This document shows, piece after piece, positions 17,816-27,290 of a DNA stretch of 64,000 nucleotides. This DNA comes from Pseudomonadota bacterium. Lineage in GTDB: Bacteria; Myxococcota_A; Polyangia; Polyangiales; Polyangiaceae. Numbering within the stretch: the first letter of the stretch is position 1; each line of letters starts with the position of its first letter. The notes under the pieces were generated by a model. That model made no database searches and was not told the DNA's origin. It saw only the letters and a program-made list of their open reading frames with translations. The stretch lies in NCBI GenBank assembly GCA_023402175.1, contig JAEXCN010000187.1, positions 1 through 64,000 of the forward strand, read 5' to 3'. The position numbers were made by a program, and so were the translations under genes.

Positions 17816-19921
17816 ATGCGGCTCCTCCGCTCGGCTCGCTTTCCTCTTCCTTCTGTTCCTGTTCGCGCTTCTGTTCCTGTTCGCGCTTCCTGGCCCGTTC
17901 TCGTCGTCGCCCTCACCCTTCTCGGCTGCCCGCGCGAGCGTCGGGGCTCCGAGACCGAGGCCGCGAGCTCGGTCGACACCGCAAGCTCGGTCGATGCCGC
18001 GGCCTCGGCTCACACCGCGGCGACGGTGTCCTCCACGCCGGTCGACGTCGTCTCGAGCGCATCGCCCGGATCGGCTTCGTCGGATGCTGCCCCGCCGAGC
18101 GCAGGCCCCGCGGAGGTCGACGGAAGAGCGCTCCGCGAGCGGCACCGCGCGCGCATCGCGTCCGACACCAGCCCGGTGACGATCCTGCAGGGTGGAACGC
18201 CGCGCGAGCTCGGCGCACGTCTCTGCGAGAGCGTCGTTCCGGCGCGACCGAAGGACACGCCGATCCTCATCAAGCCGAACATCGGCGGGTTCGAGTGGTT
18301 CAAGGATCCCGCAAAGAACAGCGGAGACGACGGCGTCCGCGGACGGACGACCGATCCCGAGTTCGTTCGCGGCATCGTGCAGTGTCTGAAGACACGCGGG
18401 CACACGAAGATCACGATCGCGGAAGGCTTCGCGCGCAAGCACGCGGACTGGAAGCGGCTCGTGCGCGTCACGGGCTACGAGAAGATGGCCGAGGACGAGC
18501 ACGTACGGGTCGTCGCGATGGACGATGACGGCGTCTTCGACGTCGAAGGGGATCGGCCGGGCAAGCCGCTGCGCGTGAGCGGGATGGAGGGCACGGGTGT
18601 GCCGACGCTCCTCGTGCCCAAGATCCTCGCCGAGCACCTCGAGCACGGGATGTTCATCTCGGCGCCGAAGATCAAAGCGCATCGCTTCGGCGTCGTCTCG
18701 ATGGGGATCAAAGGCATGCAGGGCACCGTGATGCTCTCGGACGCGACGCCGGCGTTCCATCAGAAGTGGCGCACGCACAAGGAGCTGTCCTCGGCGCTCG
18801 AGCTCTTGAAGACGGATCGCGCGGCGGGACAGAAGGCGTACCTCGATTCGCTGCACGTCTTCGCCGAACGGATGGTCGACGTCCTCGAGGTCTCGGCGCC
18901 GGACGTGGTGCTCGCGGAGGGTGCACCGGCGATGGGCGGCGACGGATTCGCGAAGCGGTGGCCGTCGGCCGAGGACATCGCGATCGGCGGCACCAATCCC
19001 GTCCTCGTCGATCGCGTCGGCGCGGCGGTGCTCGGCCTTTGGGACAACGCCGATCTCGCGCGCGAGCTCGGCGGACACAAAACCTCGCCGCTCATCGAAG
19101 CTGCGGCAAAGCGCTTCTCGCTCGACATCGCCTCGCCGAAGGTCCAGGGCAGCGGCAAGGAGCTCCTCGATCGCCCGCGGCCAGTGCACTTCGTCTCGAT
19201 GTCCGGCTTCTCGCTCCACTCCGACGATCAGCCGCCCGAGATCGCGCCCGGCGGTCCGCGCGGCGCGAAGGCGCCCTCGGACGACGTCGACGGAGGCGCT
19301 CCGCGCGAAGCACATGCGCTCCACGTCGAGACGGGGCTCACCGTGGACGGTGAGATCGACGAGGCGTGGAAGCGCGCGACGCCGGTCTCGTTCACGACGG
19401 ACTGGTCCGGCGCGGAGACCGACATTCGCACGAGCGTCCGCTTCGCCTGGTCGAAGAATGCGCTCTACACGCTCTGGGAGCTCGAAGGCGCCGGGGTGAA
19501 CGTCGACACGACGAAGGCCCTCGATACCGATCGCGCCAAGCTGTACGAGGAGGACTGCGTCGAGCTCTTCGTCGGTCCCGACCCGGCGGAGAGGACACGC
19601 TACTTCGAGATCGAGGTCGGCCCGCTCGGTCACTTCCTCGATCTGTCCGTCGATCGCGCGAAGAAGAAGAGCGACGTCGGCTGGTCGAGCAAGCCGAAGA
19701 TCGCGACGAAGGTCGATCGCGACGCGCGCCGGGTCACGATCGAGGTCGAGATGCGCGCGCCGGATCTCGCCATCGCGCTCCGTCCGGGAGCGAGCGTGCC
19801 GCTCGCGCTCTATCGCATGGAGGGTAAGAGCCCGCGCCGCTTCCTCGCGTGGAGCCCGACGCGCACGCCGAAGCCGGACTTCCACGTGCCCGAAGCGTTC
19901 GGCACGCTCATCATCGACTGA
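17816..19921 (+). CDS. DUF362-domain lipoprotein with C-terminal CBM9-like domain
   Basis: 701 residues from the ATG at 17816, preceded by AGGAAG. The signal peptide ends in the lipobox LTLLGC. A Ser/Ala-rich linker leads to a DUF362 domain (about 120-465) with ILIKPNIGGFEW, APKIKAHRFGVVSMGIKGMQG and a conserved GGTNPVLVDRVGAAVLG. The last 200 residues (HVETGLTVDGEIDEAWKRA to EAFGTLIID) resemble carbohydrate-binding family 9/DOMON-like folds. DUF362 proteins often carry or act near Fe-S centres, but I see no CxxCxxC cluster here. An 18-bp exact duplication lies in the signal-peptide coding region. The combination suggests an envelope-anchored binding protein; its substrate is unknown. Confidence 0.8.
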   Translation: MRLLRSARFPLPSVPVRASVPVRASWPVLVVALTLLGCPRERRGSETEAASSVDTASSVDAAASAHTAATVSSTPVDVVSSASPGSASSDAAPPSAGPAEVDGRALRERHRARIASDTSPVTILQGGTPRELGARLCESVVPARPKDTPILIKPNIGGFEWFKDPAKNSGDDGVRGRTTDPEFVRGIVQCLKTRGHTKITIAEGFARKHADWKRLVRVTGYEKMAEDEHVRVVAMDDDGVFDVEGDRPGKPLRVSGMEGTGVPTLLVPKILAEHLEHGMFISAPKIKAHRFGVVSMGIKGMQGTVMLSDATPAFHQKWRTHKELSSALELLKTDRAAGQKAYLDSLHVFAERMVDVLEVSAPDVVLAEGAPAMGGDGFAKRWPSAEDIAIGGTNPVLVDRVGAAVLGLWDNADLARELGGHKTSPLIEAAAKRFSLDIASPKVQGSGKELLDRPRPVHFVSMSGFSLHSDDQPPEIAPGGPRGAKAPSDDVDGGAPREAHALHVETGLTVDGEIDEAWKRATPVSFTTDWSGAETDIRTSVRFAWSKNALYTLWELEGAGVNVDTTKALDTDRAKLYEEDCVELFVGPDPAERTRYFEIEVGPLGHFLDLSVDRAKKKSDVGWSSKPKIATKVDRDARRVTIEVEMRAPDLAIALRPGASVPLALYRMEGKSPRRFLAWSPTRTPKPDFHVPEAFGTLIID
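17851..17886 (+). repeat. Exact 18-bp tandem duplication inside a signal peptide
   Basis: TTCTGTTCCTGTTCGCGC occurs twice back to back (17851-17868, 17869-17886) and encodes two copies of a VPVRAS unit before the hydrophobic core. It is in frame, so changes in copy number would lengthen or shorten the signal peptide without a frameshift. Confidence 0.85.
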
Positions 19922-19927
19922 CGCGCA

Positions 19928-20572
19928 TCAGTCGGAGTGCTCTTCGACGACGAGGCCTTCGAGGTGGGCCGCGTCGTTCCACGAGTGCAGGCGATGGCGA
20001 CCTCGCCCGTCACGCTCGACGACCGTGAGCGCCGCGTTCGCGACGCCGGCGAGCGCACGGAGACCGTCCGGCGAGACGCCGAGCAGCTTCGCGATCCAGC
20101 TCTTGATCGCGCCGCCGTGCGACACGAGGAGGATCCGTCCCTCCGCTCCCGCGTGACGGGCGGCGATCCGGTCGATCGCTCCTCCGACGCGAATCGCGAG
20201 CTCGGCGTACGTCTCCCCGCCGCCGCGCCGGACGTCGATGCCCGCTTCCCACGCCGCCCACTCCTCGGGGTAGAGGCTCGCCACCTCGTCGTAGCTCTTC
20301 CCGGTCCACGCGCCGACGTCGACCTCGCGGAGCCCGGGATCGAGCTCGACCGGAACCCCGCACGCCTCCGCGACGTACCCGGCGGTCTCGGCCGCGCGCT
20401 CGAGGTCGCTCGCGACGATCGCGGCCGGCGGCCACCGGCGCATCCGCTCCGCGAGGCGCGCGGCCTGAGCGCGGCCGAGCACGTTCAGCCCGCGTCCGGA
20501 TTGTCCCTGGAAGATGCGCGCGCGGTTGTCGGCGGTCTCGCCGTGCCGAGCGAGGCAGAGGAGGACGGACAT
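19928..20572 (-). CDS. Histidine phosphatase superfamily protein (phosphoglycerate-mutase-like)
   Basis: 214 residues. The phosphohistidine signature LARHGET (R9, H10) is intact, as are R59, E83 and the second catalytic histidine H152 in LLVSHGGA. Length and motif spacing fit the small cobC/gpmB-type branch. The substrate cannot be told from sequence; candidates include adenosylcobalamin-pathway phosphates, phosphoglycerate or a broad-range phosphatase. It is convergent with the DUF362 gene (7-bp gap) and divergent from rpoZ. Confidence 0.88.
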   Translation of the reverse strand: MSVLLCLARHGETADNRARIFQGQSGRGLNVLGRAQAARLAERMRRWPPAAIVASDLERAAETAGYVAEACGVPVELDPGLREVDVGAWTGKSYDEVASLYPEEWAAWEAGIDVRRGGGETYAELAIRVGGAIDRIAARHAGAEGRILLVSHGGAIKSWIAKLLGVSPDGLRALAGVANAALTVVERDGRGRHRLHSWNDAAHLEGLVVEEHSD

Positions 20573-20634
20573 GGCTCCGAATCTACCGGGTTTCCGTGCA
20601 ATTTCGGGGACTCACGCCGGTTTTGGGAAAAGCT

Positions 20635-20663
20635 TGCGAGGTCCGAGCTGTGCGACTAGGTTC
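20635..20663 (+). promoter_or_regulatory. Sigma-70-like promoter for rpoZ
   Basis: TTGCGA (20635-20640) and TAGGTT (20658-20663) are separated by 17 bases, about 60 bp before the rpoZ start. It is an acceptable housekeeping promoter in a divergent intergenic region. Confidence 0.45.
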
Positions 20664-20721
20664 CCGAACCTTGATCCCCATGAGCAGTGGGGACCTGATT
20701 TCTCGAAGGAAGAGAGCAGCC

Positions 20722-20964
20722 ATGGCCCGCGTCACCGTCGAAGATTGCCTGGAGCGTGAGGAGAACCGTTTCGCGCTGGTCATCCTGGCCGCGCGACGCA
20801 CGCGCCAGCTCATGAAGGGCTCCGGCGCGCTCGTTCACTCGAAGAACAAGGCAGCCGTCACGGCCCTGCGCGAGATCGCGGCCGGCAAGGTCCACTTCGA
20901 TCGGACGAGCAACGCGGCCGTCGAAGAGTGGATCGAGCACATGAACCGTTCGGGTCTCTACTGA
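20722..20964 (+). CDS. rpoZ: DNA-directed RNA polymerase omega subunit
   Basis: 80 residues from ATG 20722, preceded by GAAGGAAGAGAG. MARVTVEDCLEREENRFALVILAARRTRQLMKG is the typical omega N terminus and supports RpoC folding. The 3' end overlaps the next frame by 37 bases. An in-frame upstream ATG would add 14 residues, but the chosen start fits the family. Confidence 0.93.
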   Translation: MARVTVEDCLEREENRFALVILAARRTRQLMKGSGALVHSKNKAAVTALREIAAGKVHFDRTSNAAVEEWIEHMNRSGLY

Positions 20965-21887
20965 CTCGTCCGGGTCGCGCCAAAGCCGCCCAACGCCCCA
21001 AGCCTTCGGCCGACCTCGAGCTCGAGGCGGGCGCTCGCGCGCATTTCGAAGATCCTCTCTACTACTCGGAAACGTACGGGTGGCGTGACGAGGACGCCGT
21101 GTATTACCGCGCGCTCGGCGTCGAGCGTGGTCGCGTGCTCGAGCACGGCATCGGCAACGGCCGCGTCGCGCTCCCGATGGCGCGCGCCGGCGTCGAGGTC
21201 ACGGGCATCGACCACACGAAGGAGATGCTCGACCACCTGCGTGAGCTCCTGAAGAGCGAGCCGGCGGCGGTCCAGAAGCGCATCACGCTTCGTCAGGGCG
21301 ACATCCGGACGGCGCGCCTCGGAAAGCGGTTCCCGCTCGTCATCTGTCCGTTCAACGCCGCGCTCCACCTCTACACGCGCGTCGATGTCGAGCAGTGGCT
21401 CGCGCACGTGCGCGAGCACCTCGAGCCTCGCGGTGAGCTGGTCTTCGACATCTCGATGCCCGTGCCGGAGGATCTCGCGCGCGATCCGAACGTGCCTTAC
21501 CGCATCCCGCCGTTCGTGCATCCGACGGCCGGACGCGTCGGCTATCGCGAGCACTTCGACTACGACCGCGTGCGGCAGATCCTCTTCGTCTCGATGTTCT
21601 TCGAGCCCGCGCCGAAGAAGAAACGCTCAGGAGCGACGACCAAGGCTGCGTCGAAGCGTGCGGCAGCTCACGCGCCGCGCCAGATCACTGAAACGTTCAT
21701 GACGCCGCTCGCGCAGCGCCAGTTCTATCCGCAGGAGATGGAAGCGCTGCTCCACTACAACGGCTACGAGGTGAAGGAGCTCTACGGCGACTTCGAAAAG
21801 GGGCCGCTCGTGCAGAGCTCGGACGTCATGGTCTGGCACGTCGCTCCGCGACGCGGAGGCAGCGCACGAAAGAGCACGCGCCGATGA
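20928..21887 (+). CDS. Class I SAM-dependent methyltransferase
   Basis: 319 residues from a GTG at 20928 inside the end of rpoZ. No later ATG or GTG precedes the domain, so the overlap is probably real. The SAM-binding Rossmann motif VLEHGIGNGRVALPMARAG is followed by VTGIDHTKEML (acidic ribose-binding position) and VICPFNAALHLY (motif IV). A Lys/Ala-rich insertion near residues 225-245 is followed by a conserved C-terminal beta region. The substrate is unknown. The stop overlaps the next ATG (ATGA), which indicates coupling with the YggS gene. Confidence 0.85.
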   Translation: MDRAHEPFGSLLTRPGRAKAAQRPKPSADLELEAGARAHFEDPLYYSETYGWRDEDAVYYRALGVERGRVLEHGIGNGRVALPMARAGVEVTGIDHTKEMLDHLRELLKSEPAAVQKRITLRQGDIRTARLGKRFPLVICPFNAALHLYTRVDVEQWLAHVREHLEPRGELVFDISMPVPEDLARDPNVPYRIPPFVHPTAGRVGYREHFDYDRVRQILFVSMFFEPAPKKKRSGATTKAASKRAAAHAPRQITETFMTPLAQRQFYPQEMEALLHYNGYEVKELYGDFEKGPLVQSSDVMVWHVAPRRGGSARKSTRR

Positions 21888-22576
21888 GCTCGATCGCCGA
21901 AGCGCTCGCCGAGGTCCGCGCGCGCATCGAGCGCGCAGCCTCGTCGGCGTCGCGCGATCCGAAGACGGTGCGCCTCGTCGCGGTCTCGAAGACGAAGCCT
22001 GCATCCGCGGTCCGCGAAGCGTACGAAGCGGGTCAACGCGACTTCGGCGAGAACTATGCGCAGGAGCTCGCGGAGAAGGCCGAAGCGCTCTCCGATCTCG
22101 CCGACATCCGCTGGCACTTCATCGGTCACCTGCAGTCGAACAAGGCAAAGCTCGTCGCGCCGGTCGCGCATCTCGTCCACACCGTCGACTCGGCGTCGCT
22201 CGCGCGCGAGCTCGGAAAGCGCGTCGCGAAGCTCGGTCGCGATCCGCTCCGCGTCCTCGTGGAGGTCAACGTCGGCGGCGAAGCGCAGAAGGCGGGCGTG
22301 ACACCGGCGGACCTTCCGAAGCTGCTCGACGCGGTCGAGGCCGAGCCGAACCTGCTTCTCCAGGGCATGATGACGATGCCGCCGCACGATCTCGACGAGG
22401 CGCGGCGCGCGTTCGAAGGGCTCGCCGCGCTCCGCGATCGTCACGGCGGGATCGCGCGGCTGCCGGAGCTCTCGATGGGCATGACCGACGACCTCGAGGT
22501 CGCCGTCGCATGTGGCGCAACGATCGTCCGGGTCGGAACGGCGATCTTCGGCGCGCGCCAGTACCCAACCGGCTGA
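21884..22576 (+). CDS. PLP homeostasis protein, YggS/PROSC family
   Basis: 230 residues, normal for the family. The PLP-binding lysine K36 lies in LVAVSKTKPA. FGENYAQE, WHFIGHLQSNK and the C-terminal LSMGMTDD and VRVGTAIFG are all conserved. These single-domain alanine-racemase-fold proteins bind PLP and buffer its level without a known catalytic activity. The start codon overlaps the methyltransferase stop by four bases. Confidence 0.95.
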   Translation: MSSIAEALAEVRARIERAASSASRDPKTVRLVAVSKTKPASAVREAYEAGQRDFGENYAQELAEKAEALSDLADIRWHFIGHLQSNKAKLVAPVAHLVHTVDSASLARELGKRVAKLGRDPLRVLVEVNVGGEAQKAGVTPADLPKLLDAVEAEPNLLLQGMMTMPPHDLDEARRAFEGLAALRDRHGGIARLPELSMGMTDDLEVAVACGATIVRVGTAIFGARQYPTG

Positions 22577-22580
22577 CGCG

Positions 22581-24539
22581 TCAGCGGCGGCGGATGCGGG
22601 TGAAGATGTCGCGAAGGCGCGTCAGCGTGTTCGTGCGCGTGCGGCCTGCGCGGATCCGCTCGGCGAGGGCGCGATTCGCTTCGTCGGTGGCGTCGAGCTC
22701 GAGCGCGTGATCGATCGCCACCGTCGCCTCTTCACGCTTACCCGCCGCGAGCAGCGCGGTCGCGAGGACGGCGAGCGTGCGCGCGGACTCCCCTTCGAGC
22801 TCGCACGCACGGCGCGCATGCACCAGAGCGGGATCGGGATCGCCGAGGGCCACGTGTGCTGCAACGATCTCCATGTGGGCCGGCGTGCAGCCCGGCGCGA
22901 TGCGGATCGCCTCGGCGAACGCCTCACGCGCAGCCCGCCAGCGCTCGCGACGGCGCTCCGCGATGCCGACCGCGAACCACGCATGCCACGCGTTGTGCGC
23001 AACCGCGAGCGAACGGGCGCGCGCGGCGATCGTCTCGAGATCGAGCGCGTCCGCCTGATACGCAGCGCGAAGCACCGAGTCGATCTCGAGCGAGACCTGC
23101 GGATCTTCGAGCGCCAGCCTTCCGCGCTGCGCCTCGGCGGCGAACGACGTCGCCTCGGCGAGCGCCTCGACCTCGGACAGGCGCTTCACGGCGCCCGCCT
23201 TGTCGCCCGTCAGCGCGAGAGCCCGCGCGAGGACGAGCCGTGCCCACGCATCGTTCGGAGCGCGATCGACGAGCGTCCGCGCGAGCGTCGCGACGCGTGA
23301 TGCGCGCGCGATCCCCTCCGGCTCCGCCGCGAGCGACAGCTGGATCGCTCGGCGAAGGACGTCGGGATGCGCATTGCCGTGCTCGAGCACGTCGTCGACG
23401 AGCTGCGCGGCGGCGACGAGGTCCTTCTTCTCGGTGAGAAGCGAGGCGAGGTTCGTGTACGCCGGCGGATAGAGCGGCTTGGCGTCGAGCACCATGCGCC
23501 ACGCGCGCTCGGCTTGTTCGAGCTTGCCGCGCTCCGCGAGCACGATGCCGCGCTCGGTGTTGAGCAGCGGGTCGCCAGCTCCGTGGAGCAGTCCGTCCTC
23601 GATCGCAGCAAGCGCGCCCTCGAGATCGCCGCGCGAGCGGCGCGCCTCCGAGAGCAGCGCATAGAGGCGGGGACGATCGGGCTCGAGCTCGAGCGCCGCA
23701 CGAGCGCGCGTCTCCGCCGCCTCGGCGTCACCGAGACGAAGGCTGAGCGCCGCGAGCGCTTCGAGCAGATCGGGATTGCGAGGCGCATCCTCGGTCGCGC
23801 GCACGAGCGCACGGAAGGCAGCCTCCGCGAGCTTCGGGTCCGTCGAGCCGCCGACGGCGACGTCGAGCGCGAGCGCCGCGAGGCGGGTCGCGGGGAAACG
23901 CCCCTCGGGCGCATCACCGATCGCGCGCCCGAGGTGGACCATCGCGGCGAGCCGATCGTGCGGCCCTCCGCGAAGCGGATCGTGGAGCGCGCAGCGCTCG
24001 GCGCGGAGCACACTCTCGAGCGCCTCCCACGAGAGGTCGTGGATGTCGCGCACGGTGCCGAGCTCGCCGCCGAGCTGGGCGAAGATCTCCTCGAACGCCG
24101 CGATGAGCGTCTTGCCGGCGCTCTCGCCGTCGACGGCGGCCTCGACACGCGCCCGCGTCCGACCGTCCTTCGTGTCGAACGCGAGGAGCTGGATGAGCCC
24201 GCGACCATCCGTCGGTGGCTCGAACGCGCCGGTCACGACGAAGCTCACGCCCGGAGGCGCGGAGCTCGATCCCGTCAGATCGCGCCACGCGTGCGGCGGA
24301 ATGAATGCCTCGACGGGCGCGGGCTCGCTCGGCTCGCGCGATGCTGCCGTGTCGTCGTCATCTTCGTCGTCGTTCGACTGCTGCTTGCGAGCGAGCAGCT
24401 GCGCGAGAGCGACGCTCTCGCCGTCGATCTGCGCAAAGCTGTGCACGAGCGCGGCGAGGCCGAGGCCGAGGCCGCGACCATCGTCCGGCACTCCGAAGGG
24501 GATCACGACGGCTCGCGGGCTCGCCATTCGATTGTTCAT
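22581..24539 (-). CDS. Large TPR protein, cytoplasmic
   Basis: 652 residues. The ATG at 24539 is chosen over an upstream frame start because GGAGAGGGGG directly precedes it. The N-terminal 200 residues form a separate alpha/beta domain of unknown type with an Asp/Glu run (about 57-63). TPR-like repeats fill about 260-650 (for example LYALLSEARRSRGDLEGAL, YTNLASLLTEKKDLVAAAQL). No signal peptide is seen. It probably mediates protein-protein contacts; the partner is unknown. Confidence 0.82.
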   Translation of the reverse strand: MNNRMASPRAVVIPFGVPDDGRGLGLGLAALVHSFAQIDGESVALAQLLARKQQSNDDEDDDDTAASREPSEPAPVEAFIPPHAWRDLTGSSSAPPGVSFVVTGAFEPPTDGRGLIQLLAFDTKDGRTRARVEAAVDGESAGKTLIAAFEEIFAQLGGELGTVRDIHDLSWEALESVLRAERCALHDPLRGGPHDRLAAMVHLGRAIGDAPEGRFPATRLAALALDVAVGGSTDPKLAEAAFRALVRATEDAPRNPDLLEALAALSLRLGDAEAAETRARAALELEPDRPRLYALLSEARRSRGDLEGALAAIEDGLLHGAGDPLLNTERGIVLAERGKLEQAERAWRMVLDAKPLYPPAYTNLASLLTEKKDLVAAAQLVDDVLEHGNAHPDVLRRAIQLSLAAEPEGIARASRVATLARTLVDRAPNDAWARLVLARALALTGDKAGAVKRLSEVEALAEATSFAAEAQRGRLALEDPQVSLEIDSVLRAAYQADALDLETIAARARSLAVAHNAWHAWFAVGIAERRRERWRAAREAFAEAIRIAPGCTPAHMEIVAAHVALGDPDPALVHARRACELEGESARTLAVLATALLAAGKREEATVAIDHALELDATDEANRALAERIRAGRTRTNTLTRLRDIFTRIRRR

Positions 24540-24621
24540 GCCCCCTCTCCGCGCGAAGCACAAGCTGGGCGATCACGCGCGCGTCACTCTCGCGACTTTT
24601 GTCTCGTCGAGCATCGAATGC

Positions 24622-25554
24622 TCAACGCGCGCCTTGACGCGGATTGAAATTGAGTCTCGCGATGACTGTCCCCTTGCCTCCCGCGGGCGGAGTGAAGCGG
24701 AGCGTCTCGAGCGCGCGCGCCGTGCACAGAAGGAGCGTCTGATCCCCCGTCCACGGATCGACGTGCGCCTTCGCCACGCGGCCATCCGCTGCGATGTCGA
24801 GCGTGAACGTGCCCGTCGATTGGACCGGACGGCCTTCTCTCCGTGCCGCTTCCTCGCACGCGTGCAGCGCCGGCCGCGCCGTCTCGAGCGTCACGTACGC
24901 CGCGGCGGTGTACGAGTCGTTCGCGGTCGGGACCGTACGCCGTACGCCGTCGCGCGACGTGAACGTTGCCGGGATCGTCACCGTGTCCGATCCAGTTTCG
25001 GGCGGCGGGAAGCGAAGCTTCTGCGCGACGCCGTACATGCACGCGATCGCCTCCGGCGCGAGCTCGCACGCGCCGTACGACTCCACCTTCGCCACGCGTC
25101 CGTTCGGCCCGATGCGCAAGACGATCGCCACGCGACCGTCCTGCGTCGGATGCCTGACGAGGGCCTGGCGGTAGCAGCTTCTGAAATCGCGATGCGTCGC
25201 TTCGACCGCGAGCTCCGTCGGGGTGCGATCTGCCGTGCGTGCGATGAAGTCCTGATCGACCGGCAGCGCTCCGGCATGCGCGCTCGCGGGCGGCGGCGTC
25301 CATGCGGGCAAGGGCGGGATCCAGTGCTGGCCGAGATCGCCGGGCGGCGGGCACGTCGTGAAGCGATCGACCCCGTTCGAACGGATCTCGAGCTCCGGCA
25401 CGTCTGCGGCGACCGGATCGATCCGCGACGGATCGTTCGTCGGTTGTCCGTCCTTCGCTCCACAGCTCGAGAGCACGAGCGTGACGGCGAACGCTCCAGC
25501 GACGACGAGCCCACGCGGATGGCGAGCTGCTCTGCAGGATCCGGGGGCATGCAT
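24622..25554 (-). CDS. Lipoprotein with two AgmX/PglI-type C-terminal domains
   Basis: 310 residues with a signal sequence ending in LSSC. Two related modules of about 60-80 residues follow. Module 1 runs from FRSCYRQALVRHP to KLRFPPP. Module 2 runs from LHACEEAARREG to LRFTPP. Each has the pattern of a Cys pair, an I-G/D-x-x-G-R-V-A-K strand turn, then a closing LRFxPP, as in the AgmX/PglI C-terminal or TonB-like fold common in myxobacteria. Related domains occur in gliding-motility proteins, but lipoproteins with paired copies are of unknown role. The start is uncertain since no ribosome site is visible. Confidence 0.78.
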   Translation of the reverse strand: MHAPGSCRAARHPRGLVVAGAFAVTLVLSSCGAKDGQPTNDPSRIDPVAADVPELEIRSNGVDRFTTCPPPGDLGQHWIPPLPAWTPPPASAHAGALPVDQDFIARTADRTPTELAVEATHRDFRSCYRQALVRHPTQDGRVAIVLRIGPNGRVAKVESYGACELAPEAIACMYGVAQKLRFPPPETGSDTVTIPATFTSRDGVRRTVPTANDSYTAAAYVTLETARPALHACEEAARREGRPVQSTGTFTLDIAADGRVAKAHVDPWTGDQTLLLCTARALETLRFTPPAGGKGTVIARLNFNPRQGAR

Positions 25555-25724
25555 GGGTGAAGAGAGTCCGCGGGAAGGGCTGAAGGCCGAGCTTCTCCGG
25601 TCGCCGAGGATAACAGTCCGGCGCGGCCATGAGTGTCGGCCGACGCCGAATCGCCGGAATTCTCGGCGCGCGCTCACGCGATGCACCGCCGACATCCGCG
25701 GCAGCAGAGTGGTAGGGTTCGGAC

Positions 25725-27104
25725 GTGGCGCGAGCGAGGTCACACGGGTACGGCAGCAGCTCGAGCGCGAGCTCCGGCGCAGGGACGCTCTTCGCCGCGG
25801 CCGCGCGTCGCGAGGCGGCGACGACCGGCGCCGTCCCTCTCGCCGAGCGCATGCGCCCCTCGCAGCTCGAGGATTACATCGGGCAAACGCATCTCGTCGG
25901 CGCCGGCAGGCTGCTGGCGTCGGCGATCGAGCGCGATCGCGTACCGTCGATGATCCTCTGGGGTCCGCCCGGCGTCGGGAAGACGACGCTCGGCCGTGTG
26001 ATCGCCGCACGAACGAAGTCGGTGTTCGTCCTCTTCTCGGCGGTGCTCGGCAGCATCCAGGAGCTCCGCGAGATCGTCGCCGCGGCGAAGGAACGTCTCG
26101 ACTACAAGGGCGAGCGCACGATCGTCTTCGTCGACGAGATCCACCGCTTCAACAAGGCTCAGCAGGATGCGTTCCTCCCGCACGTCGAAGCGGGGACGAT
26201 CACGCTCATCGGGGCGACGACCGAAAACCCGTCGTTCTCCGTGAACGCGGCGCTGCTCTCGCGATGCAAGGCGTTCCGGCTCGAGCCGCTGAAAGAGGAT
26301 CAGCTCGTCACGATCCTCGAGCGCGCCCTCGTCGATTCCGAGAGCGGTCTCGGCTCGAGCGGTGTGACGGCATCGAAGGAGACCTTGCAGGCCGTCGCCC
26401 GGATTGCTCGCGGCGACGCGCGCCGCGCGCTCACGACGCTCGAGTCGGCGACGGCGTTCGCGCTCGCGCAGGGCGAGCACCAGATCACCGTCGAGACGCT
26501 CGCGGCGTCCGAGGAGAAGGCGCCGCTCCTCTACGACAAGGCCGGCGAGGAGCACTACAACGTCGTCAGCGCATTCATCAAATCGATGCGCGGCTCCGAT
26601 CCCGATGCGGCCGTCTACTGGATGATGCGCATGCTCGACGCGGGCGACGACCCGCTCTTCGTCCTCCGCCGCATGCTGATCTTCGCGAGCGAGGACGTCG
26701 GCAACGCGGACCCGCGCGCGCTGATGGTCGTGACGAGCGCCGACGAGGCCTTCCGCAGGATGGGCATGCCCGAGGGCCTCTATCCGCTGACGCACGCGTG
26801 CATCTATCTCGCGTGTACCCCGAAGTCGAACGCGGTGAAGAACGCGTGGCAGCGGGCCCGCGCGTTGATCGAGCAGCACGGCGCGCTGCCCGTCCCGATG
26901 AAGCTGCGGAACGCCGTCACGAAGCTGATGAAGCAAGAAGGCTACGGCGCCGGGTACAGGTACGCGCACGACTACGACGAGGGCGTCGTTCCCGGCGAGA
27001 CGTATCTCCCCGACGAGATCCAGGGCGAGGCGCTCTACGAGCCGACGGAGCACGGCGAGGAGGCGCGTATCAAGGCGCGGCTCGCCAACCTGCGCCGGCG
27101 CTGA
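25725..27104 (+). CDS. rarA: Replication-associated recombination ATPase RarA (MgsA)
   Basis: 459 residues from a GTG at 25725. AAA+ core: Walker A GPPGVGKT (80-87), Walker [10 protein letters not shown] (D137, E138), sensor 1 [13 protein letters not shown], and the arginine finger region LLSRCKAF. The C-terminal tetramerisation region has [40 protein letters not shown] and GEGYRY-type residues (here [10 protein letters not shown]). All are characteristic of RarA, which acts at stalled replication forks with SSB. An unusual Ser/Ala/Gly-rich N-terminal 35 residues precede the domain. Confidence 0.95.
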   Translation: MARARSHGYGSSSSASSGAGTLFAAAARREAATTGAVPLAERMRPSQLEDYIGQTHLVGAGRLLASAIERDRVPSMILWGPPGVGKTTLGRVIAARTKSVFVLFSAVLGSIQELREIVAAAKERLDYKGERTIVFVDEIHRFNKAQQDAFLPHVEAGTITLIGATTENPSFSVNAALLSRCKAFRLEPLKEDQLVTILERALVDSESGLGSSGVTASKETLQAVARIARGDARRALTTLESATAFALAQGEHQITVETLAASEEKAPLLYDKAGEEHYNVVSAFIKSMRGSDPDAAVYWMMRMLDAGDDPLFVLRRMLIFASEDVGNADPRALMVVTSADEAFRRMGMPEGLYPLTHACIYLACTPKSNAVKNAWQRARALIEQHGALPVPMKLRNAVTKLMKQEGYGAGYRYAHDYDEGVVPGETYLPDEIQGEALYEPTEHGEEARIKARLANLRRR

Positions 27105-27231
27105 CGCGTCCACGCGCAACGGCGCGCTGCTCCTGACGGCGGAGTCTGACTGGCGCCGATCGCGAGACGAAGCCCGACGGCAGAGGCGGGTCATCGTGTC
27201 ACGCTCGGGGCACGGCCGCCTCGGCGAGCGC

Positions 27232-27268
27232 TGGCGTATTCGCGAAAACACGCCAACTACGCTGGCGT
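27232..27268 (+). promoter_or_regulatory. Repeated TGGCGT/ACGCCA half-sites, candidate operator of the XRE gene
   Basis: TGGCGT (27232-27237), its inverse ACGCCA (27250-27255) and TGGCGT again (27263-27268) lie directly in front of the HTH gene. The arrangement suits cooperative binding of a dimeric repressor, with autoregulation by the XRE protein the simplest guess. Confidence 0.4.
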
Positions 27269-27290
27269 GGCGGTTGCTCTCCGACAAACC

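Noticed and set aside
17609..19885. 758-residue antisense frame opposite the DUF362 gene
   Set aside because: No motif, Arg/Asp-rich; the sense frame has a lipobox and conserved domains.
24609..24623. Hairpin GAGCAT-CGA-ATGCTC at the end of the AgmX-like lipoprotein gene
   Set aside because: Only six pairs and no T-tract on either strand, and it overlaps the stop codon; too weak to call a terminator.
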